A stretch of 64,000 bases of DNA from Blastobasis lacticolella (GCA_905147135.1 LR990050.1:1810501-1874500); one strand, 5' to 3'; shown: positions 46,301 to 58,555, counted from the stretch's first letter. Program-made: numbers and translations. Notes: a model not told the origin generated them from the sequence alone.

Positions 46301-49300
46301 GTCTGTTTGTCTGCCGTATAACATGAAAACTTGTGCAAGAATTAATGTTCTGTTGTTCGAATAATGAACACGAATTTAAAGAACTTGTTACTCACAATAT
46401 ACCTTTCTACTTGCTCAAGCTATCGAATACAGCGATCTTAATCAAATAATCTTATTTAAATAATAAGAGCGTCGGTGGCCGGGCGGTCGAGTATCCAACT
46501 CGTAAGCGAGAGCTACTGGGTTCGAATCCCGCTGCGGCCAAGTACCAATGACTCTTTTCTAAGTTATGTACATTTGTTGAATTCTAACCGATGCTCTTAC
46601 GGTTAGGGTAAACATCGTGATAAAACTGCAAATTCAGGCAACTGAATTTGTACCCATGATCCATACTGGTCAGGTTCCCCTGGTAGCAGGGTCACAGAGG
46701 TCAGATGGTAGTCGCTCCACTGTCGCCTGATCGCCAAACCCTGGATCATGGTTAAGGCGGGCCCCAGACCCTCGTTCTCGAGAGCCCAACCGGGACATTA
46801 CCGCCATAAGATGATGATGAAGCTATCGAACACAGAGGGAGATAGTAGTTAAATTTTATTACACTTTTAGCGCTTATTCTCTAATAAATAAATAGACAAA
46901 GAGATACTTATGATAAGCAGGGAAATATGTGAGTCTCTCAAACGACAATCGACACTGCCGTAGTTCCTTGCTGAGGCTGAGGGCGTCCTCGGAGATCATG
47001 AATTCGCTCTTTCGGTATATGTACCATTGCTCGGTCCCTGGCGACATCGGGGTACCGTTCACAGCAGCATCCATGAAATACCCGCCAGCAGAAACGATTA
47101 TCTGGAATGGAAGATCACTTTTAACAGATAAAGGTGAAGTCCTCCATTCCTGTCTATTGAATGCTAATTCCTTCAACTGTGTGGGCTCTCTACGGTGCCC
47201 TTTTTCATATATCGCTTCTGCACAAATTTATACATGAGGAGCTGTCCGGCGTGATTCCGCTTGCTCTTCCCACGTTCGGTATAAAAGATGCGTTTCTTCA
47301 GTCGATGATACCCCCGATGAACTGTCGAGCGCCTTGAACCTCCTCCTGGAGGCTCAGGACGACTCGACAGAGCCCCTCCCTGCCGTTTCAGCGGCCCCCG
47401 TAGGCGCCCAATCCCAATTCACAGCAGCGGGACCCCCTTCTGGGGTTCCGCTATAATTTCTCCAGCGTATGCTCCGTAAGGAGTGACGTTGAGCGCACCC
47501 CGTCCCTACGGGGTGTTGCATCCGATGAAACCTCGCCGTTCCCTTCCCGCTACCAGGGGGTGTTTAACACGTATGCGCCTAGGTCCCTTTTTTGGCGAGT
47601 CGTGCATAACAAGTCCGGCCGGCCGGCTGGTACTTATGAGAGTTCACCTCCTCCCTCCCAACCGCAATACCGGAGGGTGCCCATTTCCTTTGAGTTGGGC
47701 GCGAAAAGAAAAATCGATGATCTGGTATCCTACAATATAACTATAGGGTAAATACAATGTACTACAGTAACAATGCGTAATGGAAATATTTAGTATTTCG
47801 GAAACCGGATAGTAATATTTTCAAAAAGATTGGAAAGTTCCTACCTTCACGGCTAAAGCTACCTTAACGGTTACTCTGGAAAATTTATTTTGCTCTGTAA
47901 AAAATTTATTAATACCTTTTAAGCTATTTCATAGCTTTTATCGCGGGCTTTGAGCGCGGCGACCTAATCAAGAAATTCCGTAACGAAAAAAACCTAACAC
48001 CCCCCACTCCGACCGGCACAGCGGTGCGGCGTGGAAAGCCGTGCATCGTCTAACGTCGTTTCAGTTCGGCAGACTTCGGCACGGTGTTTGTGTGCGTGCG
48101 ACTAGACGTATGCGTGTAGACTAGCTGCTAACTGCTCATACAAATACAAATACTTTATTAGTATTAGATTTACACGTCAAAGTGGCAAGTTGCTATCTAG
48201 GAAGTATCTTTATAAGAAACACATTACAATTCATTATAACTGATTCTATCTCTTTTAGTCACAATGCTAGGTGAGACAGCGTGCTTTTTGGCCGCGTCCA
48301 CGAGTGAGATCGAGCCCGCGACTAGTTGAACTTTAACGTGTATGTATATGGTACGACTGTAGTATTTTTATGCAGTATTTTTTTATTCTTTGATACTAAT
48401 TCGAGCTAATTAATGAAGCTCGCATTAATTAGCTCGAATTAGTATCAAAGAATAAAAAAATACTGCATAAATAAAACAAATAAATAATTATAATTGCATA
48501 AGTTGATAAAAAATGCTATGAAATAGCTTTACCGCGGCAGTCCCCGAAAGCCACACGTATTTTTATCACCGCAACTTCGTCTGTTCGTCCATCGTACAAG
48601 ACTGTAAAATTACATCAAAATCCGTTCAGCAGTTTTTACGAAATTACCTATCAAACTTTATCTTACAACCACCCGCACAACTCACAATAACTAACACAAT
48701 ACAACAACCCAATAACTCAACTTACTCCGAAAACACAATAAAGAATAAGTTCAGCATACCCATTTATATGAAATGTCAACGTTGCGGGTTACGGTCTGAC
48801 TTTGATTGACCACTATGGTGACGCCGCTTGTTGGCCCAACGCGATCCGTGACCCAGTTTCGGGGCTCTGTCATTCTACTCGTCCCAAACTCAGCCATCTC
48901 CCTGCGAAAGACTAGGGGTTTTAAATTATCCTTAATTATATAGAACTACAATCTGAAAGAAAAGTTTAGTCAGTTATCGTTAGTGAGAAATTCTGGTGCC
49001 GTGTTCTGGGGTTCAATACAATGTTTTTTTATTACGGCAGTCCCATGAAATCCCATGTCATAGTCCAAAGGAAACGCTGTGGTGAAAGCTCGTTTCACGT
49101 CCGAATCCGAATTGAAATGTAATGTTTTTACGTAAAACCGCAACTAAAATGCGCCTGGAGTCATTCGTAACTACAACAACCATGTATGAGAAGGCAATCT
49201 ACGTAATGCTACACAATTGCTACGCGACTGCTCCGTGGAGGCTTCGCAATTTCTACTATAACTAACTTACTTTCCCGTGAGACAAAGTGTAAACAAAGAA

Positions 49301-52300
49301 AACAATGGTTGTCAAACTTACAACAATATCACGTTTGTAAGGATACGAATCCCGGCCCAACTTTCTTCTACATGTTTGAATATGTTAATAACAGTCTCTT
49401 TATCTGTAGAACGCATTGGAGAGTCTTGAAACGCTTTTTCTTCGGCGAATAAAAGTGCATGCATTGCTGGAACTAGTATCACTCATTTTGAACCGAATTA
49501 ACGTGCAGATAACAAAAACTTAACTATAACAAAATGTAAAAACATAACTCAATAATAAAACTTAACAAATATAATAACTTTTACAGAGAACAACCTCAAA
49601 ATATGAAAATAATCGGAAAGTAATCGCACTCGTGTCAACAAGTTGATCAAGAGTAAAAATTTCGAACATTACCCGGCTAAATACGAAAGCTGAAAATTTT
49701 ACATTTGAAATAACTGTTTATCTTCATTTAGTGTTATTAAAACTCGTTCATAGTTTGATATTCACCGTGCTTTAAGGTATTTTATAAGACTAACAATTAT
49801 ATTAAGGATAACCGGTAAATTTATAATCTATTTTATGTTTATTTTTTCATAAATGGTTAGTTTTGGTTGAAAAATAACACCTAAAATAATCTGTTTTATG
49901 TTTTGTTTATAAGCGCAAGGCCCTAGTTAAAATAGCAATTATTTGATGAGTGTTCTGTAATTGATGAAAAGATGGTATTATAAATAACCTTTTTGTGGTT
50001 TGTTTACATTTTGTCTCACGGGAAAGTAAAAATGGTGTAGGATGCTTCACGATTGCTACGCGAAAGCTACACAATTGCTACAGGATTGCTACGCGGATGC
50101 TACCTGATTGGACCATGGTTACTGAATGTGCAGGTTTCATCACGATGTTTTCCCTCACCGTAAGAGCGTCTGTTAGTGTTCAACTCATGTACATAACTCG
50201 ATCATAATTCATGTCATTGGTACATGAAACTTACGAGTCGTCAGTAGTAAAACCGCTTGGCCACCGACGCTTAATAATCATTTTCGACGGATAAAACATT
50301 GTTGGCCTTGTCCTCAATTAGACCTAGTACAAAATTGGAGCTAGTTTAGGATTACCTGAGCAAGGATCTACCATTAAAGACACAGCAAAAGCCACAACTC
50401 GCTATTTCCATGCGAAATATTGATGAACAGTTGACTGTTGAACCAAAAAGACGACATCTGAAAAAAAAATTGAGTCATTTGTCGCTTTGTTTGACGAAAT
50501 TGAAAAGTGTTTTTTGTTAATCTAGCATTCTACAAATCTGGCATTCTTCTAGTCTGACATTCGCCTAATCTGATACTATACTAACCTGACTTTCTTCGTC
50601 AAAACGCAACATAAGATCTAACTATAGATAGACCATATACAACTGATATATCGCCCGCGGGGAGGCAGGCGGAAGGGGCGGCATCTCGTGGTTGTTACGG
50701 GGCTGAACGAGGGGGCGCGGGGCAGGGGACTCAAGTGTTTTCCGAGAAACGTCATGAAATGAACAAAAGCTCACTGTCCAGCGCCCCCCGCGTTCATTAC
50801 CGAAATATCGATTTTGAACATCCATATTTACCGAAACATCACCCTACCTTTTGCTCCGCATGCGGGGTCGATCTATAGGTAGCCTGTTATGGCATTGTAA
50901 TAGCCAAATAGGTATCTTTTGTCACATTTCACAACTTTTATTATTATTAGAATCAAAATATAAAATTATCGAAAAAAAGCAGAAATAAAAACAATTAAGA
51001 AGGCCTTGGATACCCCCTGAAAACTATCTGGATGCCGTCTTATTATGAATATCAAGAGCCTAGATGTAGGAAGTCTAGAGTTCCTATGGTTCTACCTAAC
51101 TGCTCCAAAAGGCCGTTTATCACACAACGGGAAAGTTTACGTCGGAATTAGGATTAAATTAACCAACCTTAAAATACTTTCTTCACACGTCGCGAACAAC
51201 ATCGTGGCAGCCTGTTCTATGCCGATTCCGTTCAGGTCTAAAATACTTTCAAGCGTATACAGGTCTCTGGTTGTATATTTGACGTCAGGCGCGTAGAAAA
51301 CAGCCAATTGCTGGATTATACTCTTTACATAAGTCTCGTTCATGTAAGCAGGTAATTTTCTAAGAAATGCAACTTATATTAGTGGTCATCTAAGCGTTAA
51401 AGTCGCGGTTGTGCTATCGCGTGCGAGGGCACGGGGTCCGCCTTGACCGTGATCCAGGATTTGGCAGATCAGGTAATTAAAGTAAAGCGTCTGCCATCTG
51501 ACCGGCGTGACACTGTTAACAGGAGAACATGACCAGATTGATGTTTACGCATTCAGTCGCCTGAATGTGCAGGTTTCATCACGACGTTTCCCCTCACCGC
51601 AAGAGCATAGTTTAGTGTTCAACTAATATATAATACTCAGACAACTCTCATTGGTACATGGCTGCACTGGGGTTCATGATAGGCGCCTTAGTGTTCAAAT
51701 GAAAAGGCCTAATTATTTGTTACCTAAGTGATAACTAAGATTTAACACAATTGTTATTGTATTAAAATGTATAAAAATATCAGCTTTCTTTGACTTTTTT
51801 TTTTAAATATTTATTTAAAGAGCTTGGTCACAATTTTCTCCGTTCCAAACACAACCTAACTAATTTATAAAGTGCTTTATCAGCCCTTGATAAAGGGGAT
51901 GCTAGAACACAGTTACATACACCAACTTCTTTAAATTGATCACATTTACGCAATGAATCATTTAGCGTTCTTTGACTTGCCATAAATATAAAAAGCGGTT
52001 CCATTGCGGCTGTGTAAAAAACGATACATCATCATCATCACGCTAAATGAGGTTTTTTTGTTGTCGAGAGGTACCACACCATAACATTTCCGATCCTAAG
52101 TGGTAGATATCTAGGTAGGTAGTTGTAGTCTGTCACGCAGAGGTCCCGGGTTCGATTAACGGCCGGGCAGAAATTGAAGTGATGACTTTTAATTTCTGTT
52201 ACGGGTCTGGATGTAGTATGTATAATAAGTAGGTATGTATACAAAAATAGATGTAAGTAGTTTAACAGTTTCCTGGCACCCATAACACAAGCTTTGTTTA

Positions 52301-52838
52301 CTTTGGGGCAAGATGGCGCTGTGTGAATAATAATGGTCCAAGGATATTTATTATTATATTATAAGGCCGCGTAGTATCCGGCAGAGTAGAATAGCACCAA
52401 CCCCTTACACTCGTGGGTGTCGTACAAGGCGTCTAATGTTTTCGAGGCAAAAGATCTAGAGTTGCCGTAGACTGGAAAATGGGCAGCAGCGTTTTCCATT
52501 GATACATTTACAACACTGCGATCTCCAACCCGCCTGCCATGCGTGGAGATTATGGCAATAACCTCCCCTTTTGTGGGAGAGGCCCTAAGTTCTGCAGTAG
52601 ACTTATTTATTATTATTAATAAAAAGCTTACACTTACACCTTAGAAAGGAACGCATCGATTCTATGCGGGGGGAATAATATCTCCGGACACACAGCGATA
52701 GAAGGGAACGTCACGTTGAGCTTTATAGTCTCGTACTGCACCAGGTACGTCGGGTTGTCGTAGAATCTCTTTACGGTGGCCAAGACAACGGTGGTTGATA
52801 TAAGCAACAGCACCAGTAGGCAGATGATCCATGCTCTC
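43096..52838 (-). CDS. DEG/ENaC (pickpocket-type) channel gene 2, seven exons visible
   Basis: Span of a multi-exon channel gene; individual exons are listed separately. Order on the minus strand: TM1, CEESIL exon, GP-SG-V candidate, central exon, cysteine cluster, pre-TM2, TM2. The exons found sum to 1284 bp (about 428 residues), while family members are usually 450-650 residues. The N-terminal exon and the pieces with the CxWxG/CYxFN and CxCLPxC motifs are unaccounted for. Reading frame joins cleanly across the first four exons (TM1 through central) but not at central/cysteine-cluster or pre-TM2/TM2 under simple GT-AG splicing. It is the most complete copy in the window, but the C-terminal tail is frameshifted relative to gene 3. 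Expected product: a plasma-membrane cation channel subunit. Confidence 0.7.
43791..43901 (-). CDS. Channel gene 2, pre-TM2 exon
   Basis: 111 bp, acceptor CTTATATTACAG, donor AA/GTATTT. Encodes VTVVRIF ... SYFNTMQLFS. Confidence 0.68.
43985..44110 (+). repeat. Interspersed repeat R4
   Basis: Unit 2 counterpart of 7325-7455. Confidence 0.7.
44358..44533 (+). mobile_element. SINE family 1, 3' part
   Basis: Unit 2 counterpart of 7684-7862. Confidence 0.72.
44651..44710. repeat. Perfect palindrome, 28-bp arms
   Basis: Arms 44651-44678 and 44683-44710 are exact reverse complements, with a 4-nt loop AGTC. Unit 1 has only one arm-like segment near 7976-8006. Confidence 0.95.
45340..45487 (-). pseudogene. 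Degenerate duplicate of cysteine-cluster exon, unit 2
   Basis: Keeps FKVECELRRR from the VECELQR region, then an internal deletion and a stop where the parent reads CVKH. It retains the 24 bp that the unit 1 relic has lost. This is an old exon-plus-intron duplication within the gene that predates the segmental duplication. Confidence 0.62.
45942..46077 (-). CDS. Channel gene 2, cysteine-cluster exon
   Basis: C-x-x-x-C and C-G-C pattern as in gene 1 (DYCKVEC, RRCGCVG). Donor G/GTACGC. The 5' boundary has the same absence of a canonical AG. Confidence 0.68.
46245..46330 (-). repeat. Interspersed repeat R4, inverted
   Basis: Unit 2 counterpart of 11880-11955. Confidence 0.6.
46467..46820 (+). 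mobile_element. SINE family 1, full-length
   Basis: Unit 2 counterpart of 12095-12450, with a GGGTTCGAATCCCGC box-B-like head and GATGATGATGA tail. Confidence 0.85.
46908..47176 (-). CDS. Channel gene 2, central extracellular exon
   Basis: 269 bp, acceptor CCCACACAG, donor AA/GTATCT. Contains PGTEQWYIYRKSEFMIS and RQCRLSFERLTYFPAYH. Replacement differences from gene 1 cluster in its first third. Confidence 0.78.
47240..47740 (-). repeat. GC-rich interspersed repeat
   Basis: Counterpart of 12880-13330 with an additional hairpin segment (CCCCGTCCCTACGGGG) near 47500. Confidence 0.4.
48367..48471. repeat. Perfect palindrome, 49-bp arms
   Basis: Arms 48367-48415 and 48423-48471 are exact reverse complements around a 7-nt spacer (AAGCTCG). 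Unit 1 (near 13950-14010) has one arm only. Confidence 0.95.
48760..48901 (-). CDS. Channel gene 2, candidate exon (GP-SG-V motif)
   Basis: 142 bp, same boundaries and frame as 14300-14441, encoding the same peptide with one silent change. Conservation and phase match support it; missing cysteine motifs argue for caution. Confidence 0.45.
50104..50271 (-). mobile_element. SINE family 1 fragment
   Basis: Unit 2 counterpart of 15644-15812. Confidence 0.7.
51168..51359 (-). CDS. Channel gene 2, first extracellular exon
   Basis: 192 bp, acceptor TTTCTTAG, donor AG/GTTGGT, same phase as gene 1. Ends with the MLFATCEESIL cysteine block. Carries Tyr where gene 1 has His (after MNET). Confidence 0.78.
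51391..51676 (-). mobile_element. SINE family 1 fragment
   Basis: Unit 2 counterpart of 16930-17212. Confidence 0.7.
52090..52330 (+). mobile_element. SINE family 2 copy
   Basis: Unit 2 counterpart of 20034-20280. Confidence 0.72.
52363..52604 (+). repeat. Interspersed repeat R3
   Basis: Unit 2 counterpart of 20321-20563. Confidence 0.7.
52638..52838 (-). CDS. Channel gene 2, TM1 exon
   Basis: 201 bp with acceptor AATCCCCAG and donor GTAAGT. TM1 and the FPSIAVCPE motif are as in gene 1, and the encoded residues are the same apart from the first codon, which is split between exons and cannot be compared here. Confidence 0.86.
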
Positions 52839-53639
52839 CTGGGGATTGTTTATTTATTTTAATATTATTGTTATGTTCAAGAGCTCAAGTCAATTTTGAG
52901 AAAATGTTGCTTGCAGCTGCAGAAACATATGTATTTCGACTATTTAGTGCTGCATTAGCCAAATTGAGTTGGTTAATATAACTTGCTATGGTAACCTAAA
53001 AAGGTACCTCAGGGTATTTATATTTTTAGTAACATTCGATTGCTACGTTCCGGGCCCATTCCCGTTGAAACCACATTGAATTGCGGGAAAAACTATACCT
53101 TAATTTCTATAGCTTAAGGCCGATTGTTCACTGCCGCCGTCACCGGAACGTTGAGAACAAGATGACGGTTAATTGGTGACACATACATTTACTAAGACCG
53201 CCTGTCCACTGCACGCCCAGCCTCGAGTGTCGTGGACAGGAAGCCATAGTGAATGTATGTATCGCTACCTCGGCGCGTCATCTCTTTCTCGGTGACGTCC
53301 CGACAACGATGGAGGTGGACAACCGGTCTAAAGAAATTTTTAAATCGGCTGTAGTTTTAGAGTTACAAATAAACAATCAATTTTCTCTTTATAATATTTA
53401 TTAGTATAGGTAAAATTGAAAATTTATTTCATTAATGCTGTTAATTGAAAATATTTCTGTGCAGCTGTCAAAACCTTTTGTATGTACACTTAGGTATTTA
53501 CTTTTTTTTTGTATACCACTAACGTTTTGTAACACTACAACATACTTAAGAACTTTGTTAGACTTCTACTTACGAGGTGCGGTATGAATTATTCTAATGA
53601 TCCGGTCTATGTGATCTAAATTCCTTTTTCTATATTTTT

Positions 53640-53845
53640 TATTTATTTAACTGTTTATTGTACACAATAATGATATACATTTATTTGATTTCTTTATTTC
53701 AGTGTCTGCCCCTTATCTTTTTTATATTTTATTTATTTATTATTATATTATTTATTTATTTTTTAAATGTTTATTGTACACAATAATGATATACAGATGA
53801 TTTTTATTTGTTGATTTTATTTTATTTCTTTATTTCAGTGTCTAC
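53640..53845. repeat. Local tandem duplication in unit 2
   Basis: GTTTATTGTACACAATAATG and CTTTATTTCAGTGTCTRCC occur twice here but once in unit 1 (25895-25955). The rest is A/T-rich filler. Confidence 0.65.
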
Positions 53846-54995
53846 CCCACCTGGTCTAGCATTTACTTACCTAATAAACCAAATACTAAAACACATTTTA
53901 TATCTAAAATTACCTGATAACCTATTTTATTTATTAAATATGCTATTCAATACTGCTGGTACGCAGCCGAACCGCGTTGCTCAAAAAATTCTATCAAAAT
54001 ATTTAGCCAAATTTCGGTTAAAGCTTGTTGAAATTCAATATGTACAAGCGCGGCGTATATTTCGTGTGAACTTCCATGAATCTACATTTAATCAAATTAC
54101 TCTTGTTAGTCATGCAGGTTACTTGTAATTTGTTACTTGTAAAATACAAAACTGGTATTTTACAAACAACACGGGACATACTGCAAACGACGGACCTTTA
54201 AAATATATTTTTTAAATCTACTTCTTTTACTGATATAAATACTTTTATATATTATTGATATAGGTACTTAATAATATTTATTTATTTAAAACTTCATGCA
54301 CATTACAATATCACTGATTTAAATAATTTTATCATTCCAATGGCATACCAACTCGAAAACAGTCGTTGAAGGAAGAACTTTTTTCATCTATAAAATTGAT
54401 AAAAAGTATTTCACGATACTGCTATAATTTATATCCCGAATTTCAATGTGGTTTCGCGGACGAAGTCACGGGCAAAAGCCTAACGTCTAGAAATCAAGCA
54501 CATGGGTTTCATCCAACAGAAATGCAGAACCGCGTGTGTGTTGTCACTTTGAGGACTCGCTTTCCGCTGACTCTTTTCTAATGCCCTTATTACATGAAGC
54601 AAAATGTGGGAGAGCATATCAATGTGAATTGAATAAGGTTCATTTTTGTAGCACGAATATTATATGCCGCGTCACTCCGATTTTCAAAATGCGCGGTACA
54701 AAGATAGCTAATGCCCGATTTACTTTAATCAAGTGTTTAGTAAAGTTGATAAGTACAGTGAGTGAGTACATTGGTGTATACCGATCGGAGAGTTGCAAGC
54801 CGCCTTGGCTTTTTTTTAAGATACTCAGGGACAAACGAGCAGACAGCACACCTGATGGTAAATGGTAACTGTCGTCCATAACATCTACAATTTAAGCTTG
54901 CAAGCTGTCTTGCAGTTACTACGCATTTGCACTGTACCCGCTCTGCCCTTCCGAGCCTAAAGAGCAGTAATAGATAAATTTGTAACAGTAATATA

Positions 54996-55652
54996 TTATA
55001 TTTGGGAGGTTTGGCAGTGCAGGTTGTGAAGCGCTTTAAATACTTGGGACATATTTTAACAGAGGACCTCAGAGACGACGCTGACATAGAAAGCGAGAGG
55101 AGGGCGTTGTCGGTGAGGGCGAACATGCTCGCGCGCATGTTTGGCAAGTGTAGTAAAGAAGTTAAAATAACACTTTTTAAAGCCTTTTTTCAGTGTTTCT
55201 ACACTTGCCAACTATGGACTAACTTCTCTGGTAAATCGCGTAACTCCATGAGAGTGCAATATAATGACTCATTTCGCATTCTCATGGGTATGCCGCGCTG
55301 CTGCAGCGCGTCGGGCATGTTCGCCGAACACCGCGTGCCGGATTACTTTACAATCGTCAGGTCCCGCATAGCCTCCTTCTGGAGCGCGCTACGCACTTCT
55401 GGCAACAGCATACTCAGGGCCGTCTCTGAGGATCTCACTAGTCCTACTTTTAAATATTGGCTGTCTGTCCATAGAGACCAGAACAAAAAATGATGGTACC
55501 TACCTGACAGACGACAGTGTATTCTTAACACTCAATTTACATTATTATTATTATTATTGTTGTATTTTTATATTATTCATTATTTATTTTATTGTAATTA
55601 TTGTATATTGGGTTTTTATTGCCTTTAATAAAGATATATTATTATTATTATA
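54996..55652 (+). mobile_element. Non-LTR retrotransposon 3' fragment, unit 2
   Basis: Same fragment as 27146-27802. The frame 55002-55493 is still open at 163 codons with about ten replacements (for example YCSASG to CCSASG), AATAAAG and TATTAT tail. Confidence 0.8.
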
Positions 55653-56244
55653 AAATGACGTTTCGGGAAGACAACGTTTCAAATCAATTTTAAAAATAAA
55701 ATATACCTGTGAATTACCTATCACTGCATTTTAGGCTTAGTACGGCCACAGTCAGAGCGCTCGCCACTCGCCACTGTACTTGTATAGTCAACAGCATGAG
55801 TACCTACACACCCAGTATAAGATGACCTAGTAACTCTAAGGACGAGCATAGCAATATAGCTCCTTTTACACTGGATTTACGGTGTCAAAACCTTACCTCC
55901 ATCTTCCTTCAGCCAGTCTAACAGCTCCGTGGAACTGCGCCTCTCTCAGTAGCTTCATAAACATAATTAGGGAAATCACTGCAGCCGCTCCCACGTCAAC
56001 AGAGCTCCAGCTTGTTTTAAACGCTTGTACAGCGTAAACGGCTTCGTGGCTATTCTGTTTAATATTTATGAGCTGTAATTGTAAGCTACAGGGCTGTAAT
56101 CAGTGAATATTGTTATGTTGTTCGAGTTTTGAGGTATACCTGCTCCCGTATAATATTTTGTCGTGATATAGATGGTTGGACAACCAAAGCGATGAAGAAG
56201 GAGGGATGTGAGGAGACGAAATGTCTATCTCTACTAATAATCAT

Positions 56245-56498
56245 AATAGTCATCTTGGCGTTAATATCCTGGTTGTGCTGCGAGCACGAGGGCCCGGGGT
56301 CCGCATTGACCATCATCCAGGATTTGGGGATCAGGTTATTACAGTGGAGTGACTATCATCTGACCTCTGTGACCCTGCTACCAGGGGAACCTGACCAGAT
56401 TGGATCATGGTTACAAATTCAGTTACCAATTTCATTACGATGTTTTCCCTCACCGTAAGAGCATCGGTTAGCATTCAACTAATGTACCTAACTCTGAT
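56245..56498 (-). mobile_element. SINE family 1, body part
   Basis: Counterpart of the left part of 28390-28740, broken at the point where another SINE copy follows. Confidence 0.7.
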
Positions 56499-56842
56499 TA
56501 ACTCTTAATGTCCCGGTTGGGCTCTCGAGAACGAAGGTCTGGGGTCCGCCTTAACCATGATCCAGGATTTGGCGATCAGGCGACAGTGGAGCGACTACCA
56601 TCTGACCTCCGTGACCCTGCTAACAGGGGAACCTGACCAGTATGGATCATGGGTACAAATTCAGTTGCCTGAATTTGCAGGTTTCATCACGATGTTTACG
56701 CTAACCGTAAGAGCATCGGTTAGAATTCAACAAATGTACATAACTCAGAAAAGAGTAATTGGTACATGGTCGCAGCGGGATTCAAACCCGGTACCTCGCG
56801 CTTACGAGTCGGATACTCAACCGCTCGGCCACCGACGCTCCA
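56499..56842 (-). mobile_element. SINE family 1, second copy, unit 2 only
   Basis: A further inverted copy that starts from its 3' end (TCTTAATGTCCCGGTTGGGC) and runs to a complete head (GGGATTCAAACCCGGTACC). Unit 1 passes directly through this point. Confidence 0.75.
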
Positions 56843-57029
56843 CCACCTATTCCTGTTTAATATTACATAGTAAATATTTTTGTCACATAGATGGTTGAAG
56901 TTTTGAATGAGAATAAATGTGAAGAGATAAAATGCCGGGAACGACATTGAATATTGGAATAAATAATATTTATTAATTAATTAATTTCCATACAGTTTTA
57001 CGGCAATAAAATTTAGTTATAATTGTTTT

Positions 57030-57150
57030 TTTTTATGTTATACGGCAGACTAACAGGCAAGCACGCCAACTGATGGAAAGTGGTCACTGCCGCCTATGGA
57101 CATCAGCAACATCAGGGGAGTCACTAATGCGCTGCCCGCCTCTGAAGAGA
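57030..57150 (+). repeat. Interspersed repeat R4
   Basis: Unit 2 counterpart of 28945-29060. Confidence 0.65.
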
Positions 57151-57414
57151 CCTCCTATGTCAAATTCCAAAGGAAACACTGCACAATTCAAAGTTGCAAT
57201 GCCAATAACATAACTGCGGTATAAAATTTTGAACATCAAACCATCTAGCAGTATAGGTAGATACATGCGCCCATATATTTGTCTCTCTCCCACTGACCTA
57301 CACTGACTGAATAACAGCCTATGTGCTATTCTGCAAGCTACATTACTGATAAAACTTCATCAAAATTCGTTGAGTATTTTTTGCGTTAAGAAGTAACACA
57401 CAGTAACAACGGTG

Positions 57415-57875
57415 GATGTATTTGATCGAGTGCGTAACGAGCACATCCGTGCAGCCGCAGCCTTGGCGTGAGAGATATAGCGGATAAGTTAGAAGAGGCA
57501 CGCCTGCGGACGATCCAACATAACGAACCCAAGAAACGGTAGATTAATATCGCCGAGTCGGACGCGAGAGCCAACGGCTTACGACGTGAGGATGCTGAAG
57601 ATCGCGCAAAGTGGAGAAAACAAATTAGGAAACCGTGCCTAAGTTGAGGGCTAGAAAGAATCTGGTAGGAAAGTTATCGGATAGCGACCACGTACCGGAA
57701 GACGCAGTGTGGGGAGAGCTCCCACTAGGTAAATCAATGATCCGGTAAAGATCTCCGGTACCAGCTGCATGCGGAAGGCACAACACCGGCATTTATGGAG
57801 ATATCTGGAGAAGGCCTATGCTCAGAAGTGGGCGTCATCCGGATTATATGATTATGATGATGATGGGGATTAGAA
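57415..57875 (+). mobile_element. RTE-type LINE relics, 3' ends
   Basis: Unit 2 counterpart of 29395-29905, shorter by a deletion around 57505-57535. Confidence 0.68.
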
Positions 57876-58244
57876 GGATGCATATATATACATATAAACA
57901 AATACGGCCCAGTTCGAAATCAATCATTCAAGCGATATCTAGTTTAAATATCGTCCGAAGCGCTGAAGCGATAAAAAGATTATTACCCCTAAATATTTTA
58001 GTGCAGGCCTGTATGTAGCTAGCTGTTTGTGGAGGTATTGTATACATCGACCTATGTCGATACTATGTTCAAATATTGATTTAGAAATGAATTTTGTAAA
58101 CTATTGCAGTTATTATCAGATATTATAAGATATTGTTTTGGGGTTTTGTAAGTGGTTTTATTTTTTATTTGAAAAGTGGGCTCTCCGAGGCTTTCTCAGT
58201 CCTAGTATCACTGCGATTACTGATCTATTGTGATCGCCTCTTTC

Positions 58245-58555
58245 TTACAGTTTAGTGCTAATCCCTACAGCTTCTATGAACTGTAATAGGTTCTTAGTAC
58301 TGATATCGTGCACCTCATCGGGTAGTAGTTGGTGTTTACCCAGATGGATGCTACGTTTGCGCATCAGGGCCTCACATTTACAGATCAGGTGGAGAGGCAT
58401 TTCATTCAGATCAGCAGCACAAAGGACTGTAGATTTTGTAATGAGGAGTCATTACAGAATCTACAGTCCTTTGTTCTGCTGATCTTCAAGTTATACATGT
58501 GCTTGTTCAGCCCACAGTGACCAGTCAGTGCCCTTGTCAGGATACGCATCTTATT
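58245..58555 (-). mobile_element. Non-LTR C-terminal fragment, interrupted by palindrome
   Basis: Same fragment as 31250-31545. Its frame is broken by the inverted insert at 58409-58448. Confidence 0.65.
58409..58484. repeat. Near-perfect palindrome, 36-bp arms
   Basis: Arms 58409-58444 and 58449-58484 match with two mismatches; spacer GGAG. Unit 1 has only the second arm (near 31415-31448). Confidence 0.95.
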
